A stretch of 40,672 nt of DNA, taken from contig JARGOV010000020.1 of assembly GCA_029212965.1 (NCBI GenBank), forward strand, positions 1-40,672, written 5' to 3'. Every line of letters starts with the position of its first letter. The stretch's first letter is position 1. The stretch is from Porticoccaceae bacterium (lineage in GTDB: Bacteria > Pseudomonadota > Gammaproteobacteria > Pseudomonadales > Porticoccaceae). Below, piece by piece: positions 1 through 9,400 of the stretch. Below the pieces are notes generated by a model that was not told where the DNA came from, ran no database searches, and saw only the letters and a program-made list of their open reading frames with translations. The position numbers were made by a program, and so were the translations under genes.

Positions 1-305
1 GCACGGCTGGAATTAACACGATAACCAACAGAGATGACGGCATCGAGATTGTAGGTTTTGCGCTGGCGTTTAACCTGTCGAGTGCCCTCCATTTGAACTT
101 GTAAGGATTCCTTACAAGTTGCCACTTCAGCCAATTCGCCTTCTGCGTAGACGTTTTGAAGGTGCATGGTGATATTTTGCGGATTGACCTCGAAAAGGTC
201 TGCAATTTGCGCCTGAGTAAGCCATAGGGTCTCTTGCTCAAATTGAATCTCAAGCTGAACTTGACCGTCTTCTGAGGTATATAACTGAATTTGTTGCTTA
301 TTCAT
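1..305 (-). CDS. RhuM family protein (N-terminal part, cut by window edge)
   Basis: The reverse strand from 305 encodes about 101 residues starting MNKQQIQLYTSEDGQ, with LWLTQAQIADLF, NITMHLQNVYAEGEL and the conserved NLDAVISVGYRVNSSRA motif. These are hallmarks of the RhuM (virulence RhuM/YdhU-like) family, whose N-terminus looks like a phage-type DNA-binding domain. The rest of the gene lies beyond base 1. The ATG at 305 overlaps the stop of the upstream XRE gene in an 8-base ATGAATAA overlap, so the two are translationally coupled. The biochemical role of RhuM is not established; such proteins are common on mobile or defence-related loci. Family call is confident, function is not. Confidence 0.8.
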   Translation of the reverse strand, partial: MNKQQIQLYTSEDGQVQLEIQFEQETLWLTQAQIADLFEVNPQNITMHLQNVYAEGELAEVATCKESLQVQMEGTRQVKRQRKTYNLDAVISVGYRVNSSR

Positions 306-513
306 CTTTTAGCATTCCTTGCTGTATTTGCTGGGCGATAAACAGCTCCAGTTGTTTCTTTGCCAATTTCGAGGGCTGGGTTTTGCCGTTCTCCCAGCGG
401 TTCACCGTGGCAAAGCTCACACCCAGTTCTTTTGCCAGGTCTTCTTGGGACATGCGCAGTGTTGCCCTAAGGCTTTTTACACTTGCTATAAACTCGCGTG
501 ACGCTGATGCCAT
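298..513 (-). CDS. XRE-family HTH regulator, 71 aa
   Basis: A small helix-turn-helix protein. Residues about 14-50 form a Cro/CI-type HTH: RMSQEDLAKELGVSFATVN followed by RWENGKTQPS, the classic recognition-helix and turn pattern. I place the start at 513 (MASASREF) because a GGAAAG sequence lies just upstream; an ATG at 603 would add an unrelated 30-residue leader. It overlaps the RhuM gene by 8 bp and is probably cotranscribed with it, plausibly as the regulator of the pair. The bases upstream contain three AAGTGC copies (about 618-653) that could be its operator, but this is speculative. Confidence 0.75.
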   Translation of the reverse strand: MASASREFIASVKSLRATLRMSQEDLAKELGVSFATVNRWENGKTQPSKLAKKQLELFIAQQIQQGMLKDE

Positions 514-718
514 GGGCTTTCCATGTAACGAGGGGATTGTGAATATTGACTGGCGATGAATATAACATTTGCTATGACGAGTGTTAATCATTTGACCGTG
601 CATTAAGCACCGCTAGAAAGTGCTTTGAAACCTTTGAAAAGTGCAAGAAGTGCTTTTACGACCCTTAGTGCGGTCTACATGATTGAGCCGAACAAATGAC
701 TTATTCAACTCATAGTGT

Positions 719-746
719 GAGCCGAATAGCGCAAGTTATTCGGCTC
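719..746 (-). terminator. stem-loop downstream of GST-like gene
   Basis: GAGCCGAATA (719-728) pairs perfectly with TATTCGGCTC (737-746) across an 8-base loop. It sits 19 bases past the stop of the minus-strand GST-like gene. There is no T-tract on either side, so it is a hairpin of terminator type rather than a clear intrinsic terminator. A further GAGCCGAA copy at 684-691 could offer an alternative pairing. Confidence 0.4.
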
Positions 747-764
747 AAAGGCCATCAACGCTCT

Positions 765-1529
765 TTACATCTGCATCGGTAATTTGAAATGACTGGCCAT
801 AATACGGTCGCGGTGGGCGATCAATACCGGGTCAACAGCGGCACGCACATCATCAGCCATGCTGGTGAACATGGGGCGGGCTTGTTCGGGCATGGGGCAT
901 TTTTCGGGGGGCAATAGGTCGAAGAGATTGGAAAAGGCGGCCCAGTAAAAGTCAACGGCAGTGAGACTGTTGCCGACAAAGTATTCACTACCGACGTCTT
1001 GCTGGGCTTGCAACCGTGCCGTGAGGGCATTAAGGGTGGCAATTTGGCGAGCGTCGGCGCAGCTGACATCGCTTGGCGCGGAGCCGTACCTTTTTGCCAT
1101 CTCCACGAAGTCTTCCAATGCCTGACCAGAGGCGACGATGGGCGCAAACATGCTCAAGCGGCGGTTCCAGGCGAGGCCCAGTTGCCCGCAAATCTCGTGG
1201 CTGAGGCCAAGTACCAGCGCGCGTTCGGCACGGTCTTCGGGCAGTAAGCTAGCCTCGGGGGCGAGGCGTTCAAGCAGAAAGAGAATATCGTCCCAACGGT
1301 GGACGGGCGCTTCATCGTCCCAAGCGACGATGGGGGCACCGTGGTTGCCCGCCCAGGCGATTAGTTCGGGATTGTCACTACCGCCCTCCCAGGCTGCGGC
1401 GGCAAAGGTCAGATCTTTGTATTCCATCATAGCCTTGGCGGCTTGCCCCCAGGGGCTTGGCATATAGTGGACGAGAACGAGGCGTAGGCCCTTAGCGTTA
1501 ATCACTTCGTTGGGGCTGACATAATCCAT
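765..1529 (-). CDS. glutathione S-transferase-like protein, 254 aa
   Basis: The protein has a thioredoxin-like N-terminal half followed by an all-helical C-terminal half, as in glutathione S-transferases. The LVLVHYMPSPWGQAAKAMM segment (residues about 18-36) is where the glutathione-binding serine/tyrosine lies in the family, and NHGAPIVAWDDEAP followed by WDDILFLLERL corresponds to the cis-proline and gamma-site region. SEYFVGNSLTAVDFYWAA is the typical helical-domain 'D' motif that stabilises the fold. AAAGGAAGTGAG precedes the ATG. It is divergent from the BKACE gene at 1739. The substrate is unknown; glutathione conjugation or peroxidase activity would be expected of the family. Confidence 0.75.
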   Translation of the reverse strand: MDYVSPNEVINAKGLRLVLVHYMPSPWGQAAKAMMEYKDLTFAAAAWEGGSDNPELIAWAGNHGAPIVAWDDEAPVHRWDDILFLLERLAPEASLLPEDRAERALVLGLSHEICGQLGLAWNRRLSMFAPIVASGQALEDFVEMAKRYGSAPSDVSCADARQIATLNALTARLQAQQDVGSEYFVGNSLTAVDFYWAAFSNLFDLLPPEKCPMPEQARPMFTSMADDVRAAVDPVLIAHRDRIMASHFKLPMQM

Positions 1530-1738
1530 AACTCACTTCCTTTATTTCAGTTGTTAGTTTACTTGTTGTACACCGATGATTAATGGAGGCACGCTAACTA
1601 TCTTACGAAAACAAAGGCGCTGCTAACAATATATCAGCTCGCTGTGAATTAAGCGCCACTGCCTTGAGGCTAGGTGACGATGTAATATGAGCAAGCCAAA
1701 GGTCACACTCATACCTTCAATAATAATTAGGTGATGCC

Positions 1739-2629
1739 ATGAACAAATTAATTATCGAGGCCCGCATTAATGAATACGCAGGGCGCGAGCACAACCCCCA
1801 CGTACCCTGGAGTCCGGAAGAAATCGCAGAAACTGCCACCCACTGCCGGGAAGCCGGAGCATCTGTCGTACATTTTCATGCCCGCGCTGACGACGGTAGC
1901 CCCGCACATGATGTAGCCCTGTACGCCGACATTATTCAACGTATTAAGGCCCTTAGTGACATTCTAATTCACCCGACTCTTGGTGCCTTTACCCATGACG
2001 GCGATACAGCGGCGCGTATTCAGCCAATATTAGAGCTAGCTGTCGATCCGCAAACCTGCCCCCACTTTGCACCCCTAGATATGGGTTCGGTAAACATCGA
2101 TGCTTATGACAGTGCGACCAAAACTTTTCGCAGTGACGAGGCGGTATATATCAACACCACAAAAACCCTGTTGCATTTTGCTGAGCAATTAAGCACGACG
2201 ACTGTAAGGCCCTACGCCTCTCTTTGGAATGTGGGTTTCACCCGACAGTTTCTAGCCTTTATTGAAAGCGGGGCCATTGCTGAACCCGCCTACGCCAGCC
2301 TTATTATGACTGGAGACGACCTTCCCGCAGCACACCCAGGTACTGATCAGGGGCTGGATGCCCATACCGCGTTTATACCGAAAGAGCGTAACATTCACTG
2401 GACCGCAATGAACCACGGAGGTGATTTACTACCATTACTGCCAAAAATAATTTCTGAAGGCGGCCATATTTCTATAGGCCTTGGTGATTGGGCTTATATC
2501 GATACCATCCCCTATGTAAGCACACCAACGAATGCCGATATTGTTAACCACACCGCTACGCTGGCCCGCTCTATGGGGCGAGAGGTGGCCACGCCCTCTG
2601 AAGCAGCCACCTTACTCGGACTTGATTAA
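1739..2629 (+). CDS. BKACE-family (DUF849) beta-keto acid cleavage-like enzyme, 296 aa
   Basis: Full length for the DUF849/BKACE family, TIM-barrel zinc enzymes that transfer a cleaved acetoacetate-type unit to acetyl-CoA (Kce of lysine fermentation is the type member). VPWSPEEIAETATHCREAG and VVHFHARADDGSPAHD match the family N-terminus, with HFH supplying the two zinc histidines. The segment usually reading RVGLED near the end of the barrel here reads SIGLGD, so the usual arginine and the acidic zinc ligand are replaced. This places it in a divergent subfamily beginning IIEARINEY. Translation starts at ATG 1739 with an AGGTGA site. It stands alone, divergent from the GST-like gene and convergent with fghA. 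The substrate is unknown. Confidence 0.8.
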   Translation: MNKLIIEARINEYAGREHNPHVPWSPEEIAETATHCREAGASVVHFHARADDGSPAHDVALYADIIQRIKALSDILIHPTLGAFTHDGDTAARIQPILELAVDPQTCPHFAPLDMGSVNIDAYDSATKTFRSDEAVYINTTKTLLHFAEQLSTTTVRPYASLWNVGFTRQFLAFIESGAIAEPAYASLIMTGDDLPAAHPGTDQGLDAHTAFIPKERNIHWTAMNHGGDLLPLLPKIISEGGHISIGLGDWAYIDTIPYVSTPTNADIVNHTATLARSMGREVATPSEAATLLGLD

Positions 2630-2637
2630 CCACTTAT

Positions 2638-3498
2638 TCACTGCATTAAATGACGAACGTGAAAAGCGATATGTTCCCCAATAAACGTGGCGATAAAAAA
2701 GTAGCTGTGGTCATAACCCGGTTGGCGGCGCAGGGTTATAGGGTAGGCTGTCCCCTTATGTGATTTTCTCTCGCAGGCTTGTTCAAATAATTCCGGGTGT
2801 AGTTGCTCGCCAAGAAATTCATCGACCTCACCCTGGTCTATTAATATCGGTGGGCAGTGTTGGCTACTTTCGAGTAGTGACAGAGCGTCATATGCCAGCC
2901 AGTCATTTTTATTTTCACCCAGGTAATTGCCCAGTGCTTTTTGCCCCCAGGGTGAGTTAATTGCCGAACAAATGGGGGAGAAAGCCGATACCGACGCATA
3001 TTGTTGTGGGTTGCGAAGCCCCAATGTTAACGCGCCATGGCCACCCATCGAGTGGCCGGCGATACTGGCCCGCATGGGATCAACAGGGAAATGCGCTACT
3101 AACAAAGCAGGCAGTTCTTCGACGATGTAATCGTACATTTGGTAGTGCTCGGCCCAGGGTTGCTGGGTGGCATTGACATAAAAACCCGCACCCAGGCCCA
3201 GGTCGTAAGCGCCATTGGCATCGTCGGGCACACCGTTGCCACGCGGGCTGGTATCGGGCATAACGAGAATAAGGCCCTGTTCACTGGCGTAGCGTTGGGC
3301 ACCTGCTTTAAGTACAAAATTTTCATCATTACAGGTCAAACCCGACAACCAGTACAGCACGGGCCGTTTTCTCTGTTCAGCATGGGGCGGCAGGAACACT
3401 GAGAAGGTCATATCGCAATTCAGGCTCGATGATTTGTGGCTAAAGCGTTGTTGTTGCCCGCCAAAGCAATGATAGGAACTGAGTTGCTGCACTGTCAT
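2638..3498 (-). CDS. fghA: S-formylglutathione hydrolase
   Basis: An alpha/beta hydrolase of the esterase D family that hydrolyses S-formylglutathione to formate and glutathione, the second step of glutathione-dependent formaldehyde detoxification in the cytosol. Its 286 residues match the family length. Diagnostic motifs are LSGLTCNDENF (conserved Cys56), PDTSPRGNGVPDD, the nucleophile elbow GHSMGGHGAL with Ser150, the acid region LIDQGEVDEFL and the histidine in GYDHSYFF. Its usual partner, the class III alcohol dehydrogenase, is not in this window. A GGAG site lies directly upstream of the ATG. It converges on the BKACE gene with only 8 bases between stops. Confidence 0.93.
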   Translation of the reverse strand: MTVQQLSSYHCFGGQQQRFSHKSSSLNCDMTFSVFLPPHAEQRKRPVLYWLSGLTCNDENFVLKAGAQRYASEQGLILVMPDTSPRGNGVPDDANGAYDLGLGAGFYVNATQQPWAEHYQMYDYIVEELPALLVAHFPVDPMRASIAGHSMGGHGALTLGLRNPQQYASVSAFSPICSAINSPWGQKALGNYLGENKNDWLAYDALSLLESSQHCPPILIDQGEVDEFLGEQLHPELFEQACERKSHKGTAYPITLRRQPGYDHSYFFIATFIGEHIAFHVRHLMQ

Positions 3499-3539
3499 GT
3501 CTCCATGGCTATTGATTTTATTGTAATGAATGAACAGCC

Positions 3540-4877
3540 TTACAAGTCAAGGTAACGAGAAAAAGCTTTCGACAGTTCTCCAGATTGTTTCTGCTCGCCC
3601 AACCACGCATCAACATATTGTTTTAGCGCAATATCCTGCGGCATTAAATAGGCTTTTTCAACGTGGGTAAAAAGCTCACCGGGCATGGTGGCGCACAGCT
3701 GTGGATGCAGGCGGTGCTGTAGTTTTACCTCAATAGCATCGGTAATCATCACATCGGCGTGCCCATCAATCAGTTGATTAAAAATTCGGGTATTGTCGGG
3801 ATAAACCGTGATGTGGGCATGGCGAATATGTTCGCGCACGAACTTCTCGTTGGTACCCCCTGGGTTAACAATGACCCGCACCGAGCTTTGATCAATTTTG
3901 GCCAAACTATTCAAGTCACTGACAGCATCACAGCGCGCAATGGGGGTTTTACCGCCGCTGGAATAACCACTGGAAAAAAAGGCCGTGCGCTGACGCAGCA
4001 ATGTGCGGCTAATACCACTCATACCCACGTCGTATTTATTCGCCGCCAGATCAGCCATTAAATGCGGCCACGATGTTGAGACCAGTTGTAGCTCTACGCC
4101 AAGACTGGCGGCAAGATGGCGGGCCAGGTCGATGTCTATACCCGAATACTCGCCACTGGGCTGGTCAATAAAACTAAAGGGTGGGTAGTCGCCAGTCGTG
4201 CCAACGCGCAGTACACCGCTGTGTAAAATTTTCGCCAGTACGTTCATTTCACGGGGGGCTAGCTGGCGAATTTGTAACAGGGATTGTAAAAGCTCGCGCT
4301 GCATTTGAGGCGTGACAAAGGGCACCGTCAACGTGGCTTCCACTTTTTCTAACGCTTGAGTAAAACTATCAAGCGTCTTTAACTCGAGTAAGGCGGGGGG
4401 CAATTGCTCTACCATCTGCGCCCCGAGTGCAAGTAACGCGGGTCTAATTTGTGTTTTCAAATCTGCGCGCAGTGTTTGACTGACCGGAGCAATACCTTGC
4501 GCTTGCCAACTTGCTATCCAACTTTTTTGTATTTTTTTGGCCATTTCAATTTGCAGGCGAAAAAAGGGTTCGAGCGTTGCGGGGTCGAGTGGTAATTGTC
4601 GGGCACTGGCCATAGCGCTGGCCAGCACCACTGTTTCTCGTTGCCGGTTTTCAATCGCTATTTGATTGGCATATTTGTAGGCGGCAACGTCTTCCATAAG
4701 TTGCAAGCGCTGATTAACCAGGCTTAATAACCGTTCAAATTGCGGTGTCTTCACTGGTTCACTGACGGCACCTGCTGGCGACGTCAAAAGGCAAGCCACC
4801 AGTAAAAGATAAGTGCTGGTACTGGTAGCTTTTAGACCCTTGAAGAGGAGACCCTTGAAGAGGAGACGCTTAAACAT
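3540..4877 (-). CDS. secreted chorismate mutase (AroQ-gamma) - cyclohexadienyl dehydratase (PheC) fusion
   Basis: A 445-residue exported protein. Residues 1-37 are a signal peptide ending PAGA. Residues about 47-160 match periplasmic AroQ-gamma chorismate mutases: QRLQLMEDVAAYKYANQ, RQRETVVLASAMASAR, LPLDPATLEPFFRLQIEMAK. Residues about 215-445 match PheC (periplasmic-binding-protein fold): SGVLRVGTTGDYPPFSF, TSWPHLMADLAANKYDVGMS, VNPGGTNEKF, DVMITDAIEVKLQHRLHP. Glu383 in DAIE aligns with the general acid Glu173 of Pseudomonas PheC. The product should take chorismate through prephenate to phenylpyruvate outside the cytoplasm. The start at 4877 is chosen for its GGAAG site; an ATG at 4943 would add a non-signal leader. 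Family assignments are strong, bifunctionality is inferred. Confidence 0.88.
   Translation of the reverse strand: MFKRLLFKGLLFKGLKATSTSTYLLLVACLLTSPAGAVSEPVKTPQFERLLSLVNQRLQLMEDVAAYKYANQIAIENRQRETVVLASAMASARQLPLDPATLEPFFRLQIEMAKKIQKSWIASWQAQGIAPVSQTLRADLKTQIRPALLALGAQMVEQLPPALLELKTLDSFTQALEKVEATLTVPFVTPQMQRELLQSLLQIRQLAPREMNVLAKILHSGVLRVGTTGDYPPFSFIDQPSGEYSGIDIDLARHLAASLGVELQLVSTSWPHLMADLAANKYDVGMSGISRTLLRQRTAFFSSGYSSGGKTPIARCDAVSDLNSLAKIDQSSVRVIVNPGGTNEKFVREHIRHAHITVYPDNTRIFNQLIDGHADVMITDAIEVKLQHRLHPQLCATMPGELFTHVEKAYLMPQDIALKQYVDAWLGEQKQSGELSKAFSRYLDL
4834..4863. repeat. two perfect 15-bp tandem repeats in a signal-peptide region
   Basis: AGACCCTTGAAGAGG occurs twice in direct tandem (4834-4848 and 4849-4863), followed by a degenerate third start AGACGCTT. 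In the minus-strand fusion gene it duplicates LLFKG within the positively charged start of the signal peptide (MFKRLLFKGLLFKGLKA). The repeat is in frame and lengthens the n-region without breaking it. Confidence 0.9.
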
Positions 4878-5114
4878 AGACTTCCTTCTTGTTGTCGCAA
4901 AAGTTTCTTCAGTAGCGTTTTTATCAATGGCACGCTTACTCATTTAGCCGCTTGAAGAGCATTTTTCGAAGCATACCGGAAATCACCGCCAGAAAAGAGA
5001 ACCCGCCTGCCACTTTGTCTCGCAACTGTGATTGCGCTAACCTATGGGCTGGCGTGGGCTGTTTCGGGCACGCCGTCTTTTCAAGCCCCTCTATCGGCAT
5101 AAGCGACGGTAATC

Positions 5115-6404
5115 ATGAAAGTCCTACACACCTCTGACTGGCATCTTGGGCGCTCGCTCTATGGTCAAAAACGCTATGCAGAATTTGGTCAATTTCTCGA
5201 TTGGCTGAGCGCAACCATCGTCTCTGAACAGGTCGATATACTCCTCGTCGCCGGCGATATCTTTGATACCAGCACACCCAGCAATCGTGCACAGAGCCTT
5301 TACTACCAGTTCCTTTGCCAAGTTAGTGCTTCACCTTGCCGCCATATTATCGTGATTGCCGGCAACCACGATTCGCCGACCTTTCTCGATGCCCCGAAAG
5401 CATTGCTGCGCAGCCTCAACGTTCACGTGATCGGTGCCGCTACGGAAAATATCGACGAAGAGGTACTACTGCTGGAAGATGCCCAGGGTCGCGCCGAGCT
5501 ACTGGTTTGTGCCGTACCCTATTTACGCGACCGCGACATTCGCCAGGTGCAGGCGGGCGAGAGCCTGGCCGACAAAGATCACAACCTGCTCGAAGGTATT
5601 CGCGAACACTACGCCAGAGTAACTGCCCTCGCCGCTGCTAAGCGCCAGGACTTGGGCCTGAACATTCCCATCATTGCCATGGGCCACCTGTTCACAGCCG
5701 GCGGAAAAACCATCGATGGCGACGGTGTGCGCGAACTCTATGTCGGCTCGCTCGCCCATGTACATGGGAGCATTTTCCCGCCCTGTATCGACTATGTCGC
5801 GCTCGGCCATCTCCATGTGCCGCAAAAAATTGGCGGGGCCGAGCACATTCGCTATAGCGGCTCCCCCGTGGCCATGGGCTTTGGTGAGGCCACCCAACAA
5901 AAAAGTGTCTGCCTTATTGAGTTCAGCGCTGAGGCTAATAATCTGGGGACTAACAATCTGGCGGCTAATAATCTGGCGACTACGGGCGCGGTAAAGCCTG
6001 ACGTAACATTACTCAATGTGCCGGTATTTCAGCCGCTTCGACAAGTGAGTGGCAACTGGGCGAGTATAGCCTGCGAGTTACGCAGCCTTGTCGATTCTAA
6101 CGAATCCGTGTGGCTCGAAGTCATTTACCAGGGTGATGAGATTGTCAGCGATTTACGCGAGCGTCTTGAAACATTAACCGAAGGCAGTGAATTACTGATT
6201 TTGCGGATTCAAAATACGCGGCTGATAGAGCGCGTACTCAACGCCAGTGACACCGACCAAAGCCTTGAAGACCTCGATGTAAACGATGTGTTTGCGCGCT
6301 GCCTCGCAGCCCATGATGTACCCGAAGACCAGCAGGCCGATTTACTGCAGACTTATCAACAAACCTTAAGCGCGATTCACCATGACGACACCCAGGCTGA
6401 GTAG
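5115..6404 (+). CDS. sbcD: exonuclease subunit SbcD
   Basis: The nuclease subunit of the SbcCD (Mre11-Rad50-like) complex, which opens hairpins and trims protein-blocked or palindromic DNA ends using manganese. Metallophosphoesterase motifs appear in order: DWHLG (Asp8, His10), AGDIFD (Asp48), AGNHDS (Asn84, His85), GHLFTAGG and YVALGHLHVPQ. The 429 residues are close to the family length, with an added linker of NNLGT/NNLAA/NNLAT repeats at about residues 275-289. The start MKVLHTSDWHLG is canonical. sbcC follows after 3 bases, so the two form a coupled operon. Confidence 0.96.
   Translation: MKVLHTSDWHLGRSLYGQKRYAEFGQFLDWLSATIVSEQVDILLVAGDIFDTSTPSNRAQSLYYQFLCQVSASPCRHIIVIAGNHDSPTFLDAPKALLRSLNVHVIGAATENIDEEVLLLEDAQGRAELLVCAVPYLRDRDIRQVQAGESLADKDHNLLEGIREHYARVTALAAAKRQDLGLNIPIIAMGHLFTAGGKTIDGDGVRELYVGSLAHVHGSIFPPCIDYVALGHLHVPQKIGGAEHIRYSGSPVAMGFGEATQQKSVCLIEFSAEANNLGTNNLAANNLATTGAVKPDVTLLNVPVFQPLRQVSGNWASIACELRSLVDSNESVWLEVIYQGDEIVSDLRERLETLTEGSELLILRIQNTRLIERVLNASDTDQSLEDLDVNDVFARCLAAHDVPEDQQADLLQTYQQTLSAIHHDDTQAE
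5937..5981. repeat. three in-frame 15-bp repeats in the sbcD linker
   Basis: Units AATAATCTGGGGACT, AACAATCTGGCGGCT and AATAATCTGGCGACT stand head to tail and encode NNLGT-NNLAA-NNLAT. They lie between the nuclease domain and the C-terminal capping domain of SbcD. The length is a multiple of three, so expansion or contraction keeps frame. Confidence 0.9.
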
Positions 6405-6407
6405 CCA

Positions 6408-9400
6408 GTGAAAATATTGCAGCTACGCTTTCTTAACCTCAACTCGCTACTGGGTGAGTGGCAAATAGACCTCACCGACCCCGCTTTTAGCAACGACGGT
6501 ATTTTTGCCATTACCGGCCCCACGGGAGCGGGTAAATCGACCATTCTCGATGCCATTTGTCTGGCTCTTTATGGGCGCACCCCGCGGCTGAATAAAATTA
6601 CAAAAAGCAGTAACGAAATTATGTCTCGCCACAGCGGCGAGTGTTTTGCTGAGATTACTTTTGCGACCGCCGCCGGGCAATTTCGCTGCCACTGGAGCCA
6701 ACACCGCGCCCGCAAGAAACCAGATGGTGACTTACAATCCCCCAAGCATGAAATTGCCGATGCCCTGTCGGGAAAAATTATCGAGGCAAAAATGCGCAAC
6801 GTGGCAGAGCGTATCGAAGCCATTACCGGCATGGACTTCGAACGTTTCACACTTTCAATGCTCCTCGCTCAAGGCAGCTTTGCCGCCTTCCTACAAGCTG
6901 CCCCCGACCAGCGTGCGCCGATACTCGAGCAAATAACCGGTAGCGCTATTTACAGTCAGATTTCGACCCGGGTACACGAACTACGCGCCATCGAAAACAA
7001 CAAACTCAACACCTTGCAAGCCGAGTTGGCGGGCATGACGCTGTTAAGCACAGAGGATGAGTCACAACTCAAGGCCTTGCTAGAACAACACAAACAACGT
7101 GAAAGCGAGCTCAGCACACAGAGTGAAAACTATGGCCAGGGCATTAACTGGCTCAATACCATCAATAACCTAGAAAAAGAGTTGCAAGACCTCGACCAAC
7201 AAAATCAAGCTTTAGACCAGCGGCGCGAGGCCTTTAAAGCGGATGCAAAAAAATTGGAGGCTGGCAAACGCGCCCTGCCACTGGCTGCGGACTACGCCAG
7301 CCTGAAGGCATTACGCGAGGCACAACATAGCGAGCAAAAAAAAGAACAGCAATATCGCGACCAATTGCCTGGGAAAGAAATCACACTCGCTGACGCCAAA
7401 GAAAAACGACTGAAACATCAACATGCGCTTGCAGAAAGCCGTGATGCACAAAGTGTAGTGCTACCCATTATTCGCCAGACCCAGGCTTTAGATCTGCAAT
7501 CAAAGGAGCAGCAAGCACCTATCGACAAAGCCGATGCCGGCATTAAAGCTTTGAAGCGTGCTATTACTCAGCTGCAAGATCAGCAGAAAATAAACCAGCA
7601 AAGCCTTGCTGAACATAAAGCCCAACACAGTGACCTTTTAAAAGAGATCGCCAACAGCCGGGCTGACGAAGTTTTAGTTGAGCAACTCAGCGGGCTACAA
7701 GGACGGCTCTCCAACCTTCGCGTATTATCAGCCAACTATCACGAAAAAATTGCCGAGCATAAACAGGCTAAAACCGAATGCCATAACGCCCTTGTTCAAT
7801 GGCACAAACAAGCGAGTGAACTCACCGCTCAGAGCAAAACTCGGCAAGAATTAGACAACGCCTTAACACTGGCACAGGAGCAACGATTACAAACATTAGA
7901 TGGGCAAGACCTGGCTCACTGGCGCAACTATCAGACGAGCCTGCTAGAAAAAAAACAGCTGCTTCACACTTTACATATTCAAGTCACTACCCTTGTCGAG
8001 TTACAAGACTTACAGGCAGAACTGGCCAAGCGTGATGCATCGATCGCTGACACTCTGTCCGAAGACGAGCGGCAACTTTTGACTCACACAGAAAAACACG
8101 CCGCTCTTGAGCGAGAATTAAGCTTACTCGATACACAAATTTCACTACTCCATAAAATCCATAGTTTAGATGAGGCTCGCCAGCAGCTGGAGGATGGCAA
8201 GCCCTGCCCCCTGTGTGGCGCCAATCAGCACCCCTACGCCGAGGGTAATGTTCCTCAAATCGATAGCACCAGCCATAGACGCAACAAGGTAAAAACCCAG
8301 CTGGATGAAAATCAACAGCAGCTTGTCAGGCTTAAAGTACATCTTGCCGAGCACAACAAAGAGCATGAACAAATCACAAGCAAGCAGCAGGAAACCGCTG
8401 TAGACATCGCCAAACATCAAGCGCTGCATGGACAAACCCTGCAACAGTTACACGACCTAGGGGTGCCACTGAACAACTGTGCAGCACTCGTAGACTCTCT
8501 GCCCCAATTGATAAAAGACAATCAAGCTTGCCTCGACACAACAACGCAACTGGTCACGACAATCGAGCAACAAGACCAGGCTCTGGCTGTCTTACGCACA
8601 CAATGTGATACCGCAAATAAAGTGGCCAATCAGTTAGAGCAGCAACATCTAACAGCGGGCCACCAGAAAGACACAGCCGCAAAAAATCTCGCGCGTTCAG
8701 AAAAAGAAGAAACAACACTAGCCGCGCAATTAAAGCACGAGGAGGAGGCACTACTCAGGGTGCTGTCAAATTTCGGTATCACCAGCCTGCCAGAAGATCA
8801 TTTTATCGCTATTGAAAAAAACCTCATTCAACGCCGCGAACAATGGCTGGCCAAACAGCTTGATAAAAATCAAATCGAGCAGTGTATTGAAAATTTCAAC
8901 CTACAAATAAAGCACCGACAGCAACAACTCGAAGAAAGACACAGTGAGTTGAAAGAGCAGCACGCGGAACACACGGCCTTATTAGCTAAGCAAGAACAAC
9001 TCAAGCACAAGCGTCAGGCACTGTTCGCCAATAAAGACCCAGCACTTGAGGAGGCACGTCTAGAAGACGCTGCCACTACAGCGCAACAGCAATTCAATAA
9101 CGCCAACCAAGCCTTGCAAAATGCTTCTCAAGACCTTGCTCAACTGAATCATCAAATAAAAGCCCTGGTCGATAGCCAGAAAAAAAGGAGCGCTCAATTA
9201 AGTATTAGCGAAGAAAAATTCCAACAACGTTTAAGGGAATATTCCTTTATTAGCGAAGCGGATTTCAAAATGGCCTGTATCAGTGATGACACAAGAGACA
9301 AATTGTCGCGACAGGTAGAGCTACTCGATTCAGAACAACATGGCATTAGCGCCCGCCAAAAGGATAGAAAAGAACAGCTAGATAAAGAGCGTAATAAACA

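Noticed and set aside
821-1467. Several long open frames on both strands inside the GST-like gene
   Set aside because: They overlap a recognised family protein, have arginine/proline/serine-rich composition and no ribosome sites, so they are shadow frames.
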